A stretch of DNA of 64,000 nt from a virus. Positions 18,452-26,626 of the stretch are shown here, one piece after another (positions within the stretch are counted from its first letter, which is position 1; every line of letters begins with the position of its first letter). The stretch spans positions 17,510 through 81,509 of IMG/VR virus record IMGVR_UViG_3300031885_000004; one strand, 5' to 3'. The notes below the pieces were generated by a model. It had not been told where the DNA came from, ran no database searches, and saw only the letters and a list, made by a program, of their open reading frames with translations. Position numbers and translations under genes: made by a program.

Positions 18452-18976
18452 TTATGATGCCTGCATGGTGTAATCAAATTCTTCTTCCTCTGGTGGTATC
18501 AGAGCATTAAATTGCCCACGCACGGCATCCTCCGGCACTCTCTTGTCTCCACGCGTTAGTTGTCTAGCTACCAGAGTTTCGACGTCCGCGCCTGGGAATG
18601 TTATTGCAATAGCTACGTATCCAAATTTCTTAGCGTTCTCAATATAAAAAGACCTACGCCTAGGTGTCAGATTGGTATTATCAACATATATGTCTTTCCC
18701 AGTTTGAATCAATCTTATAAATTCATCATTAGCTTTATTTGAAAATTGCAAGTCTTCAGACGATTTCTTCCAAGCTACAGCATAATCTTTTGGGTCGTAC
18801 CAGCGGTGGCGAAGAATATCAAGCGAAAAGACTTCAATATCTGGATTGTGTCTTTTAAGCTTGTTTAGAAATGTACTTTTACCAATACCAGAAGGTCCAA
18901 TTGGCATATATAGCATTGGCCTATTTGGTATATCTGGGTCTTCTGTAATAAACCTAGCTATATCTGCTGGTTCCAT
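18452..18976 (-). CDS. Tag A P-loop kinase (polynucleotide kinase-like)
   Basis: Begins MEPADIARFITEDPDI, tag A with F-I-T-E. Walker A GPSGIGKST lies at residues 27-35. The substrate loop DNTNLTPRRRSFY is near residue 100, and the lid arginines lie in RQLTRGDKR. This is the AAA_33/T4 polynucleotide kinase N-terminal domain plan, without phosphatase. If packaged and injected it could act on nicked RNA or DNA ends at once after infection, for example against host anticodon nucleases. That role is inference. ATG overlaps the upstream TAA (TAATG). Confidence 0.75.
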   Translation of the reverse strand: MEPADIARFITEDPDIPNRPMLYMPIGPSGIGKSTFLNKLKRHNPDIEVFSLDILRHRWYDPKDYAVAWKKSSEDLQFSNKANDEFIRLIQTGKDIYVDNTNLTPRRRSFYIENAKKFGYVAIAITFPGADVETLVARQLTRGDKRVPEDAVRGQFNALIPPEEEEFDYTMQAS

Positions 18977-19494
18977 TAGCTTTTGGTATCCATTTTATAA
19001 GCATCAGCCATCATTTCGGTCATTCTCTTACAAACATGATCAATAGCTACCATATTTTTACTAGCAGCATATATCTCAGCTCGTTCTATATCTGGTATAC
19101 CAACCATTATTCCTGGTTTATTCATAGCAACAGGATCATCGATGTAGTCGTATAACGTAAGTTTAACGTCGTCGTTTTCATCAACAGACATTGCTAAAGT
19201 ATATTTAGTTAGATATTTATTAAGGGCATCTACCCATGGTTCAACATACCATCCACTCTTATTTTGGTGAAGTGCATTTATTACTTGATCGCGTATTGAT
19301 AATGCTATTTCTTTGGTGTCATCAACCAAAGCGGCGATTGGTGTACCAGCACCACCTTTAGGACAACCATATTTATGTCCAGTACCACCCTGTTTCTTGT
19401 CCCACCCACCACACGAATTACAATATTCCTCAGACAGAATGTCTGGGTCTTCAGTTATTAACTTAGCTATGTCTTTAGGATCCTTTGGATTCAT
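18976..19494 (-). CDS. Tag A protein with short zinc motif
   Basis: N-terminus MNPKDPKDIAKLITEDPDI, a long form of tag A. Residues 24-40 read CNSCGGWDKKQGG then KYGCPKGG, a possible one-site zinc knuckle. The remaining 130 residues are helical, with no known motif. Translationally coupled to the tagged kinase downstream. Candidate packaged protein; function unknown. Confidence 0.75.
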   Translation of the reverse strand: MNPKDPKDIAKLITEDPDILSEEYCNSCGGWDKKQGGTGHKYGCPKGGAGTPIAALVDDTKEIALSIRDQVINALHQNKSGWYVEPWVDALNKYLTKYTLAMSVDENDDVKLTLYDYIDDPVAMNKPGIMVGIPDIERAEIYAASKNMVAIDHVCKRMTEMMADAYKMDTKS

Positions 19495-19514
19495 TAGTTT
19501 AGTCCGCCACCAAC

Positions 19515-20360
19515 TTATGCTGGTCCCGCTAATTTATGATTAGCTATTATATTTTTTCGCACATTGGCATTCATGATTAAATATGCGATTCTCGAGATGA
19601 TTCGGTCTTCAACAGATGATGTTTTAGATTTAACACTTAGTACGTCCCAAGCATCTCTATTAGTTTGGACATTGATTCCGAATCCGCTTAATATGTTAGA
19701 CATCTGCCCTGCGATAGAGGACGGCATTTTGTCTCTCTCGGTTGGTTCTGGGTCAGTCATTATACTTCTAATTTTGCGATGCTTTGAGCTACTATGATTT
19801 TTAGACCTCCAATATGGGTCATCGTCATCAGATTCAGGTCTGTCAATTAGGCAGGTAGAGTCTACCTGGCAAGATGATGGGAAAAACTCAATTGAGTTCA
19901 TACTCTTGTTTGAATATATCTCTATGGTGTCTCGAGCGCGAAATTCAGACGTCGCAGCCGCATAACATCTAAGAGCCAATAATATCTGCGAGTCTGAGGT
20001 CATTGCTTGTTTAAGCATATTGGAATATTGGTCGATCCCAACTGAATTTATTGAGTCTTGCACGAATTTAAATAACTTATCATCGGCTATCAATTCGGCT
20101 TGACTTAACGACACACAAATTCTCTCCCTAATTTCGTCAGCTTCCTTTTGCGATAATTTCCTATAAGCGAGTTTATCTAAGTCATCATGCATCTGCCATA
20201 ATTCTGATGGATATAACTTATCGTTCCATATAGCTCCTGGGCATGAGTGTTTTACTTGTTTTTGGGATTCTGGAAGCTGCTGGTGTGAAACAACTACTTC
20301 AGTGTTTTTGGAAGGTTGGATTACTGGCTGGGCTACATTTCTTTTTGGAAAGTTAATCAT
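19515..20360 (-). CDS. Unknown 281-aa protein
   Basis: Gln/Ser/Pro-rich first 45 residues, helical centre, and a polar stretch with DDDD followed by His/Ser/Lys near residue 190. No tag, signal peptide or enzyme motif. Sits inside the tagged cluster in the same orientation. Function unknown. Confidence 0.65.
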   Translation of the reverse strand: MINFPKRNVAQPVIQPSKNTEVVVSHQQLPESQKQVKHSCPGAIWNDKLYPSELWQMHDDLDKLAYRKLSQKEADEIRERICVSLSQAELIADDKLFKFVQDSINSVGIDQYSNMLKQAMTSDSQILLALRCYAAATSEFRARDTIEIYSNKSMNSIEFFPSSCQVDSTCLIDRPESDDDDPYWRSKNHSSSKHRKIRSIMTDPEPTERDKMPSSIAGQMSNILSGFGINVQTNRDAWDVLSVKSKTSSVEDRIISRIAYLIMNANVRKNIIANHKLAGPA

Positions 20361-20363
20361 ACG

Positions 20364-20600
20364 CTATTTATTTATAAATATGTCGATCATCTTTTTGACA
20401 TCTTCTATTCTGCTGCGGTGCGCGACAATAGTATATTTCCCAAATCTGATGATTATCAAATTTGATATACCAACCATACCTATAGTTTCATCTAAATCTT
20501 GACAGTACACCATATTGTCGTTGCAATCCGCAGTATGCAGATTATTGCATCTCACTGGGTTACATGGGTCTATAAAGTTAGCATCTTGTGGATTCATCAT
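20364..20600 (-). CDS. Small Cys-containing unknown protein
   Basis: I choose the ATG at 20600 (or 20597) since the longer frame to 20681 runs into the upstream tagged gene. About 79 residues: Asn/Asp/Cys-rich first half (CNPVRCNNLHTADC) and a beta-strand-rich second half ending with an amphipathic helix. The small fold resembles a phage single-domain regulatory protein only in size. Function unknown. Confidence 0.5.
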   Translation of the reverse strand: MMNPQDANFIDPCNPVRCNNLHTADCNDNMVYCQDLDETIGMVGISNLIIIRFGKYTIVAHRSRIEDVKKMIDIFINK

Positions 20601-20607
20601 GCACCAT

Positions 20608-21321
20608 TTATACCAAACTATGCCACTTTCCATCCTCGCAATATATATCAATAAGGTGTGGCCAGATTGTGTCTGTGGCATAATAGTCGTTTGTTGTGTG
20701 TTCTATTTCAAAATTATGGTCTAGCCGTGCTCTTAAGAGCACTGCCTGACCTTCATCTGGCGCGAACTGCCATATGTGTTCAGCACTGTTCATCCAATAA
20801 CTTCTTCTTCCTGATGTGCCGTCTGGCCACGTTTCCTGGTCAGTTCCATATGATGGACTATGTGTTAATAAGCCTTGCTTTGCAATCTGCAGGGCATTTT
20901 CTAGATTAGTTATGTGATATACGTGGCGGTTGTCTGATGGAACAGGGCCATCAACTTTCATTGGTTTTGGCACATCTTGATTATCTAATCGATCACAAAC
21001 GGTCTTTATTAAATCTTCAGTATTTCCTTGCTTATATGGATCCCATGGGACCGCAAAACTATCAATTATTTTGTCATCTTTTGATATGTTAATTATTATT
21101 TCTTTGACGTTTGAGAAATACAGTACGTGCGTTCCAATGTTTGCTATAATGTGTGGGTTGTCTTTCTTACTAACCCATAACACCCTAAAATCATGATCGG
21201 CAGTCAATCCTATTTCATGTTTAGCGTCGACTTTATATCCAAGATCTTCAAATTCGGACATTAAGAGATCTACGAAGTTAGGTGTGTATCGTTCATCTTC
21301 AAGTAATACAGCTAATTTCAT
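20608..21321 (-). CDS. Tag B ADP-ribosyltransferase-fold candidate
   Basis: Start at ATG 21321 gives MKLAVLLEDERY, tag B with L-L-E. The C-terminal 110 residues read VYHITNLENALQIAKQGLL, then a YWMNS segment and VLLRARL. This is the H...Y layout of the KptA/DarT-like ADP-ribosyltransferase fold: a YH(I/V)T strand, a helix, then G(L/I)L. A clear third-motif Glu is not certain. T4 injects the ART Alt from its capsid, so a tagged ART here is a close functional parallel. Target (protein, DNA or RNA) unknown. Confidence 0.6.
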   Translation of the reverse strand: MKLAVLLEDERYTPNFVDLLMSEFEDLGYKVDAKHEIGLTADHDFRVLWVSKKDNPHIIANIGTHVLYFSNVKEIIINISKDDKIIDSFAVPWDPYKQGNTEDLIKTVCDRLDNQDVPKPMKVDGPVPSDNRHVYHITNLENALQIAKQGLLTHSPSYGTDQETWPDGTSGRRSYWMNSAEHIWQFAPDEGQAVLLRARLDHNFEIEHTTNDYYATDTIWPHLIDIYCEDGKWHSLV

Positions 21322-21355
21322 CGGTCTGCCCAAGAACTAACACTTCGATCAATTG

Positions 21356-21961
21356 CTAACTATTGTTTTGTGCCGCTTGTAACGCGTTTTTATACCACTC
21401 GTTCAACTTTGGTAGGTAGGCTTTTTGTTGTTCTCCAGTCATCTGCCCACTTTCCCTCTGCTTTTTAAGTTTTTCTATAGCAGCATGAAATTGTTCTTCT
21501 ACCCAAGCGACATATTGTTTCTTGGCTTGAGATTGAGCTGGTTGTTGAGCTGGTTGTTGAGCTGGTTGTTGAGCTGGTTGTTGAGCTGGTTGTTGAGCTG
21601 GTTGTTGAGCTGGTTGTTGAGCTGGTTGTGTTTTTGCGGCATTCATCGCATCTGCACGGCTTGCATATTTTAATGGACGTTTACAACTATTACACGCTAA
21701 AGACAATGGTTTATATAATGATCCAATTGGTTTGTGGCAATTACCACAGAATTTTTCTCCAGTGCTTTTGTCTGTGTCGATATATCCCAAGGATTTTGCT
21801 GCCTTTTCTATCCTGTCTTCTTCTCTCATGCCACTCGGATCTTTGGGATCGTGGCCCTTCCCGAAGGTGCGGTCGTCGAGCGTTGCAGTCTGCTCGTCCT
21901 GCTCTTGTGGCACGTCCGGGTCTTCGGTAATCAATTTAGCTATGTCTTTGGGATCGATCAT
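21356..21961 (-). CDS. Tag A protein with zinc ribbon and (AQQP)n linker
   Basis: ATG 21961 follows GGAG and yields MIDPKDIAKLITEDPDV. A zinc ribbon CGNCHKPIG...CNSCKRP sits near residues 80-105. It is followed by about eight perfect AQQP repeats encoded by a 12-base tandem repeat, then a helical charged C-terminus. This is a modular adaptor plan: tag, zinc module, flexible linker, helix. Longer frames to 22084 lack a better start. Function unknown; candidate packaged protein. Confidence 0.75.
   Translation of the reverse strand: MIDPKDIAKLITEDPDVPQEQDEQTATLDDRTFGKGHDPKDPSGMREEDRIEKAAKSLGYIDTDKSTGEKFCGNCHKPIGSLYKPLSLACNSCKRPLKYASRADAMNAAKTQPAQQPAQQPAQQPAQQPAQQPAQQPAQQPAQSQAKKQYVAWVEEQFHAAIEKLKKQRESGQMTGEQQKAYLPKLNEWYKNALQAAQNNS
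21537..21636. repeat. 12-bp tandem repeat encoding AQQP
   Basis: Eight near-perfect copies of gctggttgttga in a row inside the tagged gene. Each copy encodes Gln-Gln-Pro-Ala on the minus strand. Likely a slippage-prone flexible linker; length variation between related phages is expected. Confidence 0.9.
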
Positions 21962-21992
21962 TGTATACTCCAAGAGTAAAACGCACCGAGTT

Positions 21993-22487
21993 TTATTCAC
22001 CAGAAGGATATGCAACCCAAGCGGCTTGTTCATATCCTTCTGGCCACGCCAACAAAGACTGTATTGTTCTATGCCATCCTTCAATCAGTTCATAGCCATC
22101 GTTGCGCTTTATCATTATTATCGGTTCTTTTGATGGTCCTGCTTTTATTATTTCTTTTTGCTTTTGATGCCTTTCTGCGTCTCGTGGAACCAAATCTGGG
22201 TTTTCACCTTCAATTCTTCTTTTGAGTTTTTGACGTATTCTAGGAATAAAAATGTCTAAAGTAACGGTTATTGTTTCTAATTTCCATGTCGAATCAGATA
22301 ACCATGTTGATTTCCATTCTTTAGCCCATTTTGGATCATCTTTTATTATAGGATATATAAAATCTTTGATGACATAATCCGGAACCTTTGGGAAGGTGTC
22401 TTTTAAATATCCAACCATCGGTTGTCTTAATTCACAAAAGACATCTGGATCTTCAGTGATCAGTTTAGCTATGTCTTTGGGATCCAC
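21993..22487 (-). CDS. Tag A ParB-like protein
   Basis: Starts with GTG 22487 (MDPKDIAKLITEDPDV). The C-terminal third has EPIIMIKRNDGYELIEGWHRTIQSLLAW, the ParB/sulfiredoxin-fold motif in which a (D/E)GxHR loop binds nucleotide. ParB-like domains act as CTPases or nucleases, or in phage and plasmid systems as DNA-binding or anti-restriction proteins. It overlaps the upstream tagged gene by 19 bases. A second ParB-like tagged gene is directly upstream, so the pair probably arose by duplication and diverged strongly. Confidence 0.7.
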   Translation of the reverse strand: MDPKDIAKLITEDPDVFCELRQPMVGYLKDTFPKVPDYVIKDFIYPIIKDDPKWAKEWKSTWLSDSTWKLETITVTLDIFIPRIRQKLKRRIEGENPDLVPRDAERHQKQKEIIKAGPSKEPIIMIKRNDGYELIEGWHRTIQSLLAWPEGYEQAAWVAYPSGE

Positions 22488-22864
22488 GTTGACGCTTCCT
22501 TTATTTGATCGATAGTCGCGATAGTTGCTTTGATTGTCTTTGCACCAATAGTTAATGCCTTTCTTATCCTATGCGTCCCATCTATTAAATCTCCAGTTTC
22601 ATCTAATATTATCGGGTAATTAAGATCTGCTCTCGCTTCCCATTCGCTATCTTCTCCAAATTGCCATCCTCTCTTTATAAGATTTTTATATAATGATTTG
22701 GTGCTGACGAACTTTATAGGATTGTTTTTGGTTATTATCCAAAGTTTTCTGATGTTTATTTCATATAAGCCAGTTTCATCTTCATATGTCTGCGACCCCT
22801 CATCTGATGCCGTTGGCACATCTGGGTCTTCAGTTATTAATTTGGCTATGTCTTTAGGATCCAT
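22469..22864 (-). CDS. Tag A ParB-like protein
   Basis: ATG 22864 gives MDPKDIAKLITEDPDV. The C-terminal half contains YPIILDETGDLIDGTHRIRKALTIG, the ParB-type loop D-G-x-H-R. The last residues continue into the start of the next tagged gene (19-base overlap). Compared with the neighbour at 22487, the tag differs in six codons, all synonymous, so the peptide is what is kept. Head of the minus-strand tagged cluster; the divergent tagged metalloprotease starts 34 bases away. Confidence 0.7.
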   Translation of the reverse strand: MDPKDIAKLITEDPDVPTASDEGSQTYEDETGLYEINIRKLWIITKNNPIKFVSTKSLYKNLIKRGWQFGEDSEWEARADLNYPIILDETGDLIDGTHRIRKALTIGAKTIKATIATIDQIKEASTWIPKT

Positions 22865-22897
22865 GCAATATCTTTGCGTTATGATCAAAATTAATGT

Positions 22898-23572
22898 GTG
22901 AAACTTAGTGTTTTATTTGAAGAAGATAAGGTCACTGTCGGATCGCGTTTTATATTAAATATTATAAAGCGTGCTCTAGAGCAGAAACCAAGCACTCCGA
23001 CAGAATTGCGCAAGATATTATATACGATTGCTGGTCAGAATGGCATATTACATGGAAATAAAATTCAATTGCCTAAAGATATTGATCCAGACGGAAAATT
23101 TTATCTAGTAGTATACCCAGAATCTGCTGATGGTAAGACTAATGCTGAAGCGCATGGGAGCGCAATAAGATTATACGCCGATGTGATATTAAAAGACCCA
23201 AAGCGTGCAATTCCTAATATCAATGGAATCATCACCCACGAATTGGCTCATATTTTCGAGAAAGAGGGAACTTCTCCCGATGAAGATGTGATCGACGCTG
23301 GGGAAAGAACCGTTAAGTACCTATCTGATAGTGGAGAGATAAATTCAAACGCTAGACAAATAGCGACTCTATATAATCATGTGTTCCCTGGCCAACCGCT
23401 TGATGATGCCAAATTAAATGAACTCGCGCAGCAATACAAAGATAACGAGACGATGCAGTGTTATCTGATTAAATTTAGATCTAAAGATATACAAAGCAAA
23501 TATGCACATATTGCGGATTTGGAGCAGGTATATCAAGATATTATTGACAAAATACAAAAGCATCTAACTTAG
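22898..23572 (+). CDS. Tag B zinc metalloprotease candidate (HELAH)
   Basis: GTG 22898 gives MKLSVLFEEDK, tag B with L-F-E. The zinc-protease motif HELAH lies near residue 116 in ITHELAHIFEKEG; HExxH provides two His ligands and the catalytic Glu. A downstream Asp/Glu (DAGERTVKY) may be the third ligand. 224 residues. If packaged and injected, it would be a protease acting on host proteins early in infection, or on the cell envelope. The protease call rests on the motif and its helical context. Not a recognised phage lysin family. Confidence 0.65.
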   Translation: MKLSVLFEEDKVTVGSRFILNIIKRALEQKPSTPTELRKILYTIAGQNGILHGNKIQLPKDIDPDGKFYLVVYPESADGKTNAEAHGSAIRLYADVILKDPKRAIPNINGIITHELAHIFEKEGTSPDEDVIDAGERTVKYLSDSGEINSNARQIATLYNHVFPGQPLDDAKLNELAQQYKDNETMQCYLIKFRSKDIQSKYAHIADLEQVYQDIIDKIQKHLT

Positions 23573-24152
23573 CTGTTTCATATAATGCCTTTGCACGTCT
23601 CTGATGTATATAAAGCCAAAGTGAAAACGATACCGAAATTCATGGCAAAAATTGAACCAGTAGTTAAAAGAATTACTAAGCGAAGCGAAAACAAAAGTAA
23701 AAATGCGCCGTTCAAAACGTTCTCCTTTAGCCCGCGCCCGTTGATAAGGGCTAAAGGCGCCGGAGGTCTTCGGCGGGTTAGGCGTAAAACAACCAGTTCA
23801 TGAGCGGGCCTTCGCCAAAGGCGTCGTAAAATCCTGGCAGGAGCGAGTGCTCCCCGGCGAATTCGAACTGCTTATAGCCGGGACCATGTGCATCCTGAGG
23901 TGGCTCTCGAAAGGGAGTTTCGAGCGTGAGAGGCGCTCGGCGGTTGAGCCTCTGCCGGGTCGGGGAAGCGAATTAAGAATCGCCGAACCGTTTAGAACCA
24001 CCGTGAAGAAGATATCTAAAGATCATTTCGATTTCGATCCTCTTTAACGATTTCGAAACCTTTTTGATATCTCTTCTAACCGGCTCTGCCACATACGCTG
24101 GGCAAGGCTGGGATGCGGTTGGAAGGAAGCAGAGTATCAAAGCAGACAAGAG
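23573..24152. other. GC-rich structured intergenic region, possible ncRNA
   Basis: No convincing gene. A 72-aa basic frame (23585-23803) and a 66-aa frame (23847-24047) exist but lack a Shine-Dalgarno and known motifs. Many hairpins occur: TTTAGCCC/GGGCTAAA at 23726-23755, CCCCGGC...GCCGGGA near 23853-23882, GAGC/GCTC near 23841-23852 and AGAGGC/GCCTCT near 23930-23955. GC content jumps compared with both flanks over 23730-23990. A structured RNA, or an old insertion, fits better than a gene. I found no match to tRNA, tmRNA or RNase P signatures. Confidence 0.4.
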
Positions 24153-24344
24153 TTATTTTACGAACATAGACAGGATCTTGAGAACTGTGAAACCAGCTGC
24201 TGTTAATGTCTGGATGGTTTCTTTGGTTGCTTTAGAATTGCGAAGCTTAGCGGCAGCCTCCTCGAAGACCTTAGCTGCGTCATCGGCAGAAAAGGAATTG
24301 AGGTCGACCTTCTTATCTAGTCCAAGCTGATCATAAATACCCAT
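24153..24344 (-). CDS. Small helical protein, 63 aa
   Basis: Short helical protein with an Ala/Lys-rich centre and a hydrophobic C-terminus (TAAGFTVLKILSMFV). One base downstream of the lipoprotein gene, so co-transcribed. Could be peripheral to membrane via its C-terminal helix. Function unknown. Confidence 0.6.
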   Translation of the reverse strand: MGIYDQLGLDKKVDLNSFSADDAAKVFEEAAAKLRNSKATKETIQTLTAAGFTVLKILSMFVK

Positions 24345-24345
24345 A

Positions 24346-24732
24346 TTACTTACCTCTCTTCGATTCGATTAGATCGTAAATCTGCTTGCCTTGGGCTACC
24401 CACGCCGGTAGCTCCTGAATTACGCTACTGAAGAACGCAGGGTCTAATGTATCAGACTCTGCAGCTCCCTTAATGACCAGAAGCCAACAATAGTTGATAG
24501 TCAATTGCTCGATAATAGCCTTCTTCTGGGCATCAAAGATCACTTGATCCTCAGGCTTCCACTCCGGATTAGCTTTAGCTAGTTTTTCAAAGTTGTTCAG
24601 CTGGCGGACAACATTTTTCTCGAGATTGACCTGGTTTTCTGTGGCCATAATATTACCGGGGCCAAAGTCATCAAAACTAGTGCATCCGACGAACAGCATG
24701 CAGACAGCGATAATAGCGAGAATAGAACGCAT
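24346..24732 (-). CDS. Putative lipoprotein, 128 aa
   Basis: Starts MRSILAIIAVCMLFVGCTSF: a short charged start, a hydrophobic core and a lipobox LFVGC with Cys17. So the product is exported and lipid-modified in a Gram-negative or similar host. The mature part is helical. Strong AGGAGG site before ATG 24732. An outer-membrane spanin component, a superinfection-exclusion lipoprotein or an adsorption blocker are options; no motif decides. Confidence 0.75.
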   Translation of the reverse strand: MRSILAIIAVCMLFVGCTSFDDFGPGNIMATENQVNLEKNVVRQLNNFEKLAKANPEWKPEDQVIFDAQKKAIIEQLTINYCWLLVIKGAAESDTLDPAFFSSVIQELPAWVAQGKQIYDLIESKRGK

Positions 24733-24870
24733 GGTGCCTCCTATAACTTCAACCTACCAGTATTTTTGTCGCGAGCAAGCAGCGTAAATATTTAGGAGCA
24801 CAAAAATAAAGCAAAGAAGATTTAGACTACGCAACGTATTTTATTATTAGCAATTTAATGGTGGTGAATC

Positions 24871-25131
24871 ATGAGGGGAGCAACAGAAAAACTAATGGTA
24901 TTAACGCCAAACCAAGCACGAGCCGCGCAATGTTGGTATCAGTTCATCGGTGATATAGTTGCGGCAGATAGGGCAATGGAAAGGAAAATTACCCAGGTTA
25001 GCAAACCAATCGTGCTAAATGACCGAGAATGTTCAATACTCGCAAGATGGTGGAACTATCTTCCGAGCAACTTAGTTGATCCTGGCGATAGAGATTTATA
25101 CGATACAATCAGAAATTTTTTATTTAATTAA
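24871..25131 (+). CDS. Small unknown protein before polymerase operon
   Basis: 86 residues, Trp/Arg-containing and helical, with GGTGG upstream of ATG 24871. Plus-strand leader to the polymerase block but separated from it by a strong hairpin. No recognised domain. Confidence 0.6.
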   Translation: MRGATEKLMVLTPNQARAAQCWYQFIGDIVAADRAMERKITQVSKPIVLNDRECSILARWWNYLPSNLVDPGDRDLYDTIRNFLFN

Positions 25132-25151
25132 GCAGCGTCCCGTCTGAGGCC

Positions 25152-25187
25152 AGTTTTGGGCCGCCTCGTAACAGGGGCGGCCCAAAA
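25152..25187 (+). terminator. Strong hairpin between small gene and polymerase gene
   Basis: Inverted repeat GTTTTGGGCCGCC ... GGCGGCCCAAAAC, 13 bp with a loop of about 10 bases. It lies 20 bases after the stop at 25131 and about 27 bases before the polymerase ATG. The stem's own A/T end can supply a partial U-tract. Terminator or attenuator. Confidence 0.6.
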
Positions 25188-25213
25188 CATATACAGAGAG
25201 TATTTGAGCCACT

Positions 25214-26626
25214 ATGGAAGATGTCAGAACACCAGACGCAATAGATGATATAGAGATTAAATATCCAGGACCAAAAGATTTGGTGCATCTGCACTCACAT
25301 ACTATATTTTCAGCTCTTGATGGTATTGCATCACCAGAAGATTATATGAAAAGGTGCGGAGAACTTGGTATGTCAGCTATTGCCATAACCGATCATGGGT
25401 GTCTTGCATCTTTCCCAGACGCTTATTTTGCGGCCAAAACATATAAGATAAAATTCATACCAGGATGTGAGATATATTATAATGATCACCACAATGAACT
25501 ACAGGAATTCCAAAAAAGTGGTAATAAATGGTCATCTTTGAAATTGTTGGACCTAGAAAAATATGAATTATTACGCAGGCATAGACACGTAACTGTTTTG
25601 TCTAAAAACCAAGTTGGGTATAAAAATTTAATCCATATGACTACCAATGCATGGGAAATTGGCCATTATTATAAACCAAGAATCTGGATGGATATACTTG
25701 ATAGCCATAAAGACGGGCTAATTATTCTTAGTGGGTGTATGAATGGTCCGGTATGTCACGAGATAAGGGCAGCACACGAATTAACCATTAAAGGCCAAAA
25801 TTCGGAAGCAAGTAGGCATTTAGAGATGGCCAGACAGTGGTTAAATGATATGCGCGAAATATTTGGGAAGGACCTATATATTGAAATGCAAATGCCGGGT
25901 AAAGACCTTGACGGGTCAATCCAAGCTTTCGCGACATGCGCGAGATGGTCTGATGAATTTGGCATAAAAGCCGTCATAACTAATGATTGCCATTATATTC
26001 ACAGACAAGACTTTGATGTTCAAAAATGCATGATGGCGGTTGACCAAAAAAAGACATTAGATGATCCTGAGCTATTCACCACCAATTCAAGCGAGCAATA
26101 TTTTAAGAGCAGATCGCATCTTAGGGCTATATTCCACGAGCATGGCTATAATGCAGATGTTAGTCAGGCTAAATTTGAAGAAATTTGCGATAACACTGTT
26201 GAAGCTGCAGAAAAATGCGATGGGTTTAAACCAGACCTATCACCAAAATTACCAGCCATTAAAAACGCTAGTGATAAACTAACAGTTTTAGTATTAAATG
26301 CTCTCAAGGATAAGGAGTTATATAATAGCCAGAAGAAATATGAAGTTGATGGAAAGATGGTCACCCATAAAGAGCAAGCCCTGATAGAATTAAGTCGGAT
26401 CATCTCGAAAGGCTTCGCGCCATACTTTTTAGTGATTCGAGATTTAATACAATATTCTATTAATAGTGGATGGGATGTTGGTCCTGCCAGAGGTAGCGCT
26501 GGCGGATCATTGGTTTGTTTTCTAATCGGGATCCACGAGCTTGATCCATTAAAGTGGCACCTATCATTTAATAGGTTCATGTCGCCGTCTCGAGGCGGCA
26601 ACATGCTGAAAGTATCAATGGAATAA
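25214..26626 (+). CDS. Family C DNA polymerase (PolIII alpha), N-terminal fragment with PHP domain
   Basis: 470 residues. The PHP domain opens with LVHLHSHT (H25, H27, H29) and continues with ITDHG (59-62) and a late NDCHYIH motif, so several metal ligands of an active PHP exonuclease are present. The C-terminal part has the polymerase palm segment GPARGSAGGSLVCF and NRFMSPSRGG. There it stops, just before the catalytic Asp-x-Asp motif, which is found 1.4 kb downstream in another gene. So the replicase alpha subunit is encoded in two pieces that must assemble. The last codon overlaps the next gene's ATG. Confidence 0.9.
   Translation: MEDVRTPDAIDDIEIKYPGPKDLVHLHSHTIFSALDGIASPEDYMKRCGELGMSAIAITDHGCLASFPDAYFAAKTYKIKFIPGCEIYYNDHHNELQEFQKSGNKWSSLKLLDLEKYELLRRHRHVTVLSKNQVGYKNLIHMTTNAWEIGHYYKPRIWMDILDSHKDGLIILSGCMNGPVCHEIRAAHELTIKGQNSEASRHLEMARQWLNDMREIFGKDLYIEMQMPGKDLDGSIQAFATCARWSDEFGIKAVITNDCHYIHRQDFDVQKCMMAVDQKKTLDDPELFTTNSSEQYFKSRSHLRAIFHEHGYNADVSQAKFEEICDNTVEAAEKCDGFKPDLSPKLPAIKNASDKLTVLVLNALKDKELYNSQKKYEVDGKMVTHKEQALIELSRIISKGFAPYFLVIRDLIQYSINSGWDVGPARGSAGGSLVCFLIGIHELDPLKWHLSFNRFMSPSRGGNMLKVSME

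Noticed and set aside
18452-18976. Thymidylate or adenylate kinase
   Set aside because: The DNTN-x8-R substrate loop and lid fit the polynucleotide-kinase/AAA_33 group better; no NMP-kinase LID pattern seen.
23585-23803. 72-aa basic protein
   Set aside because: No Shine-Dalgarno, and its second half runs through the hairpin-rich GC island; kept only as a possibility in the region note.
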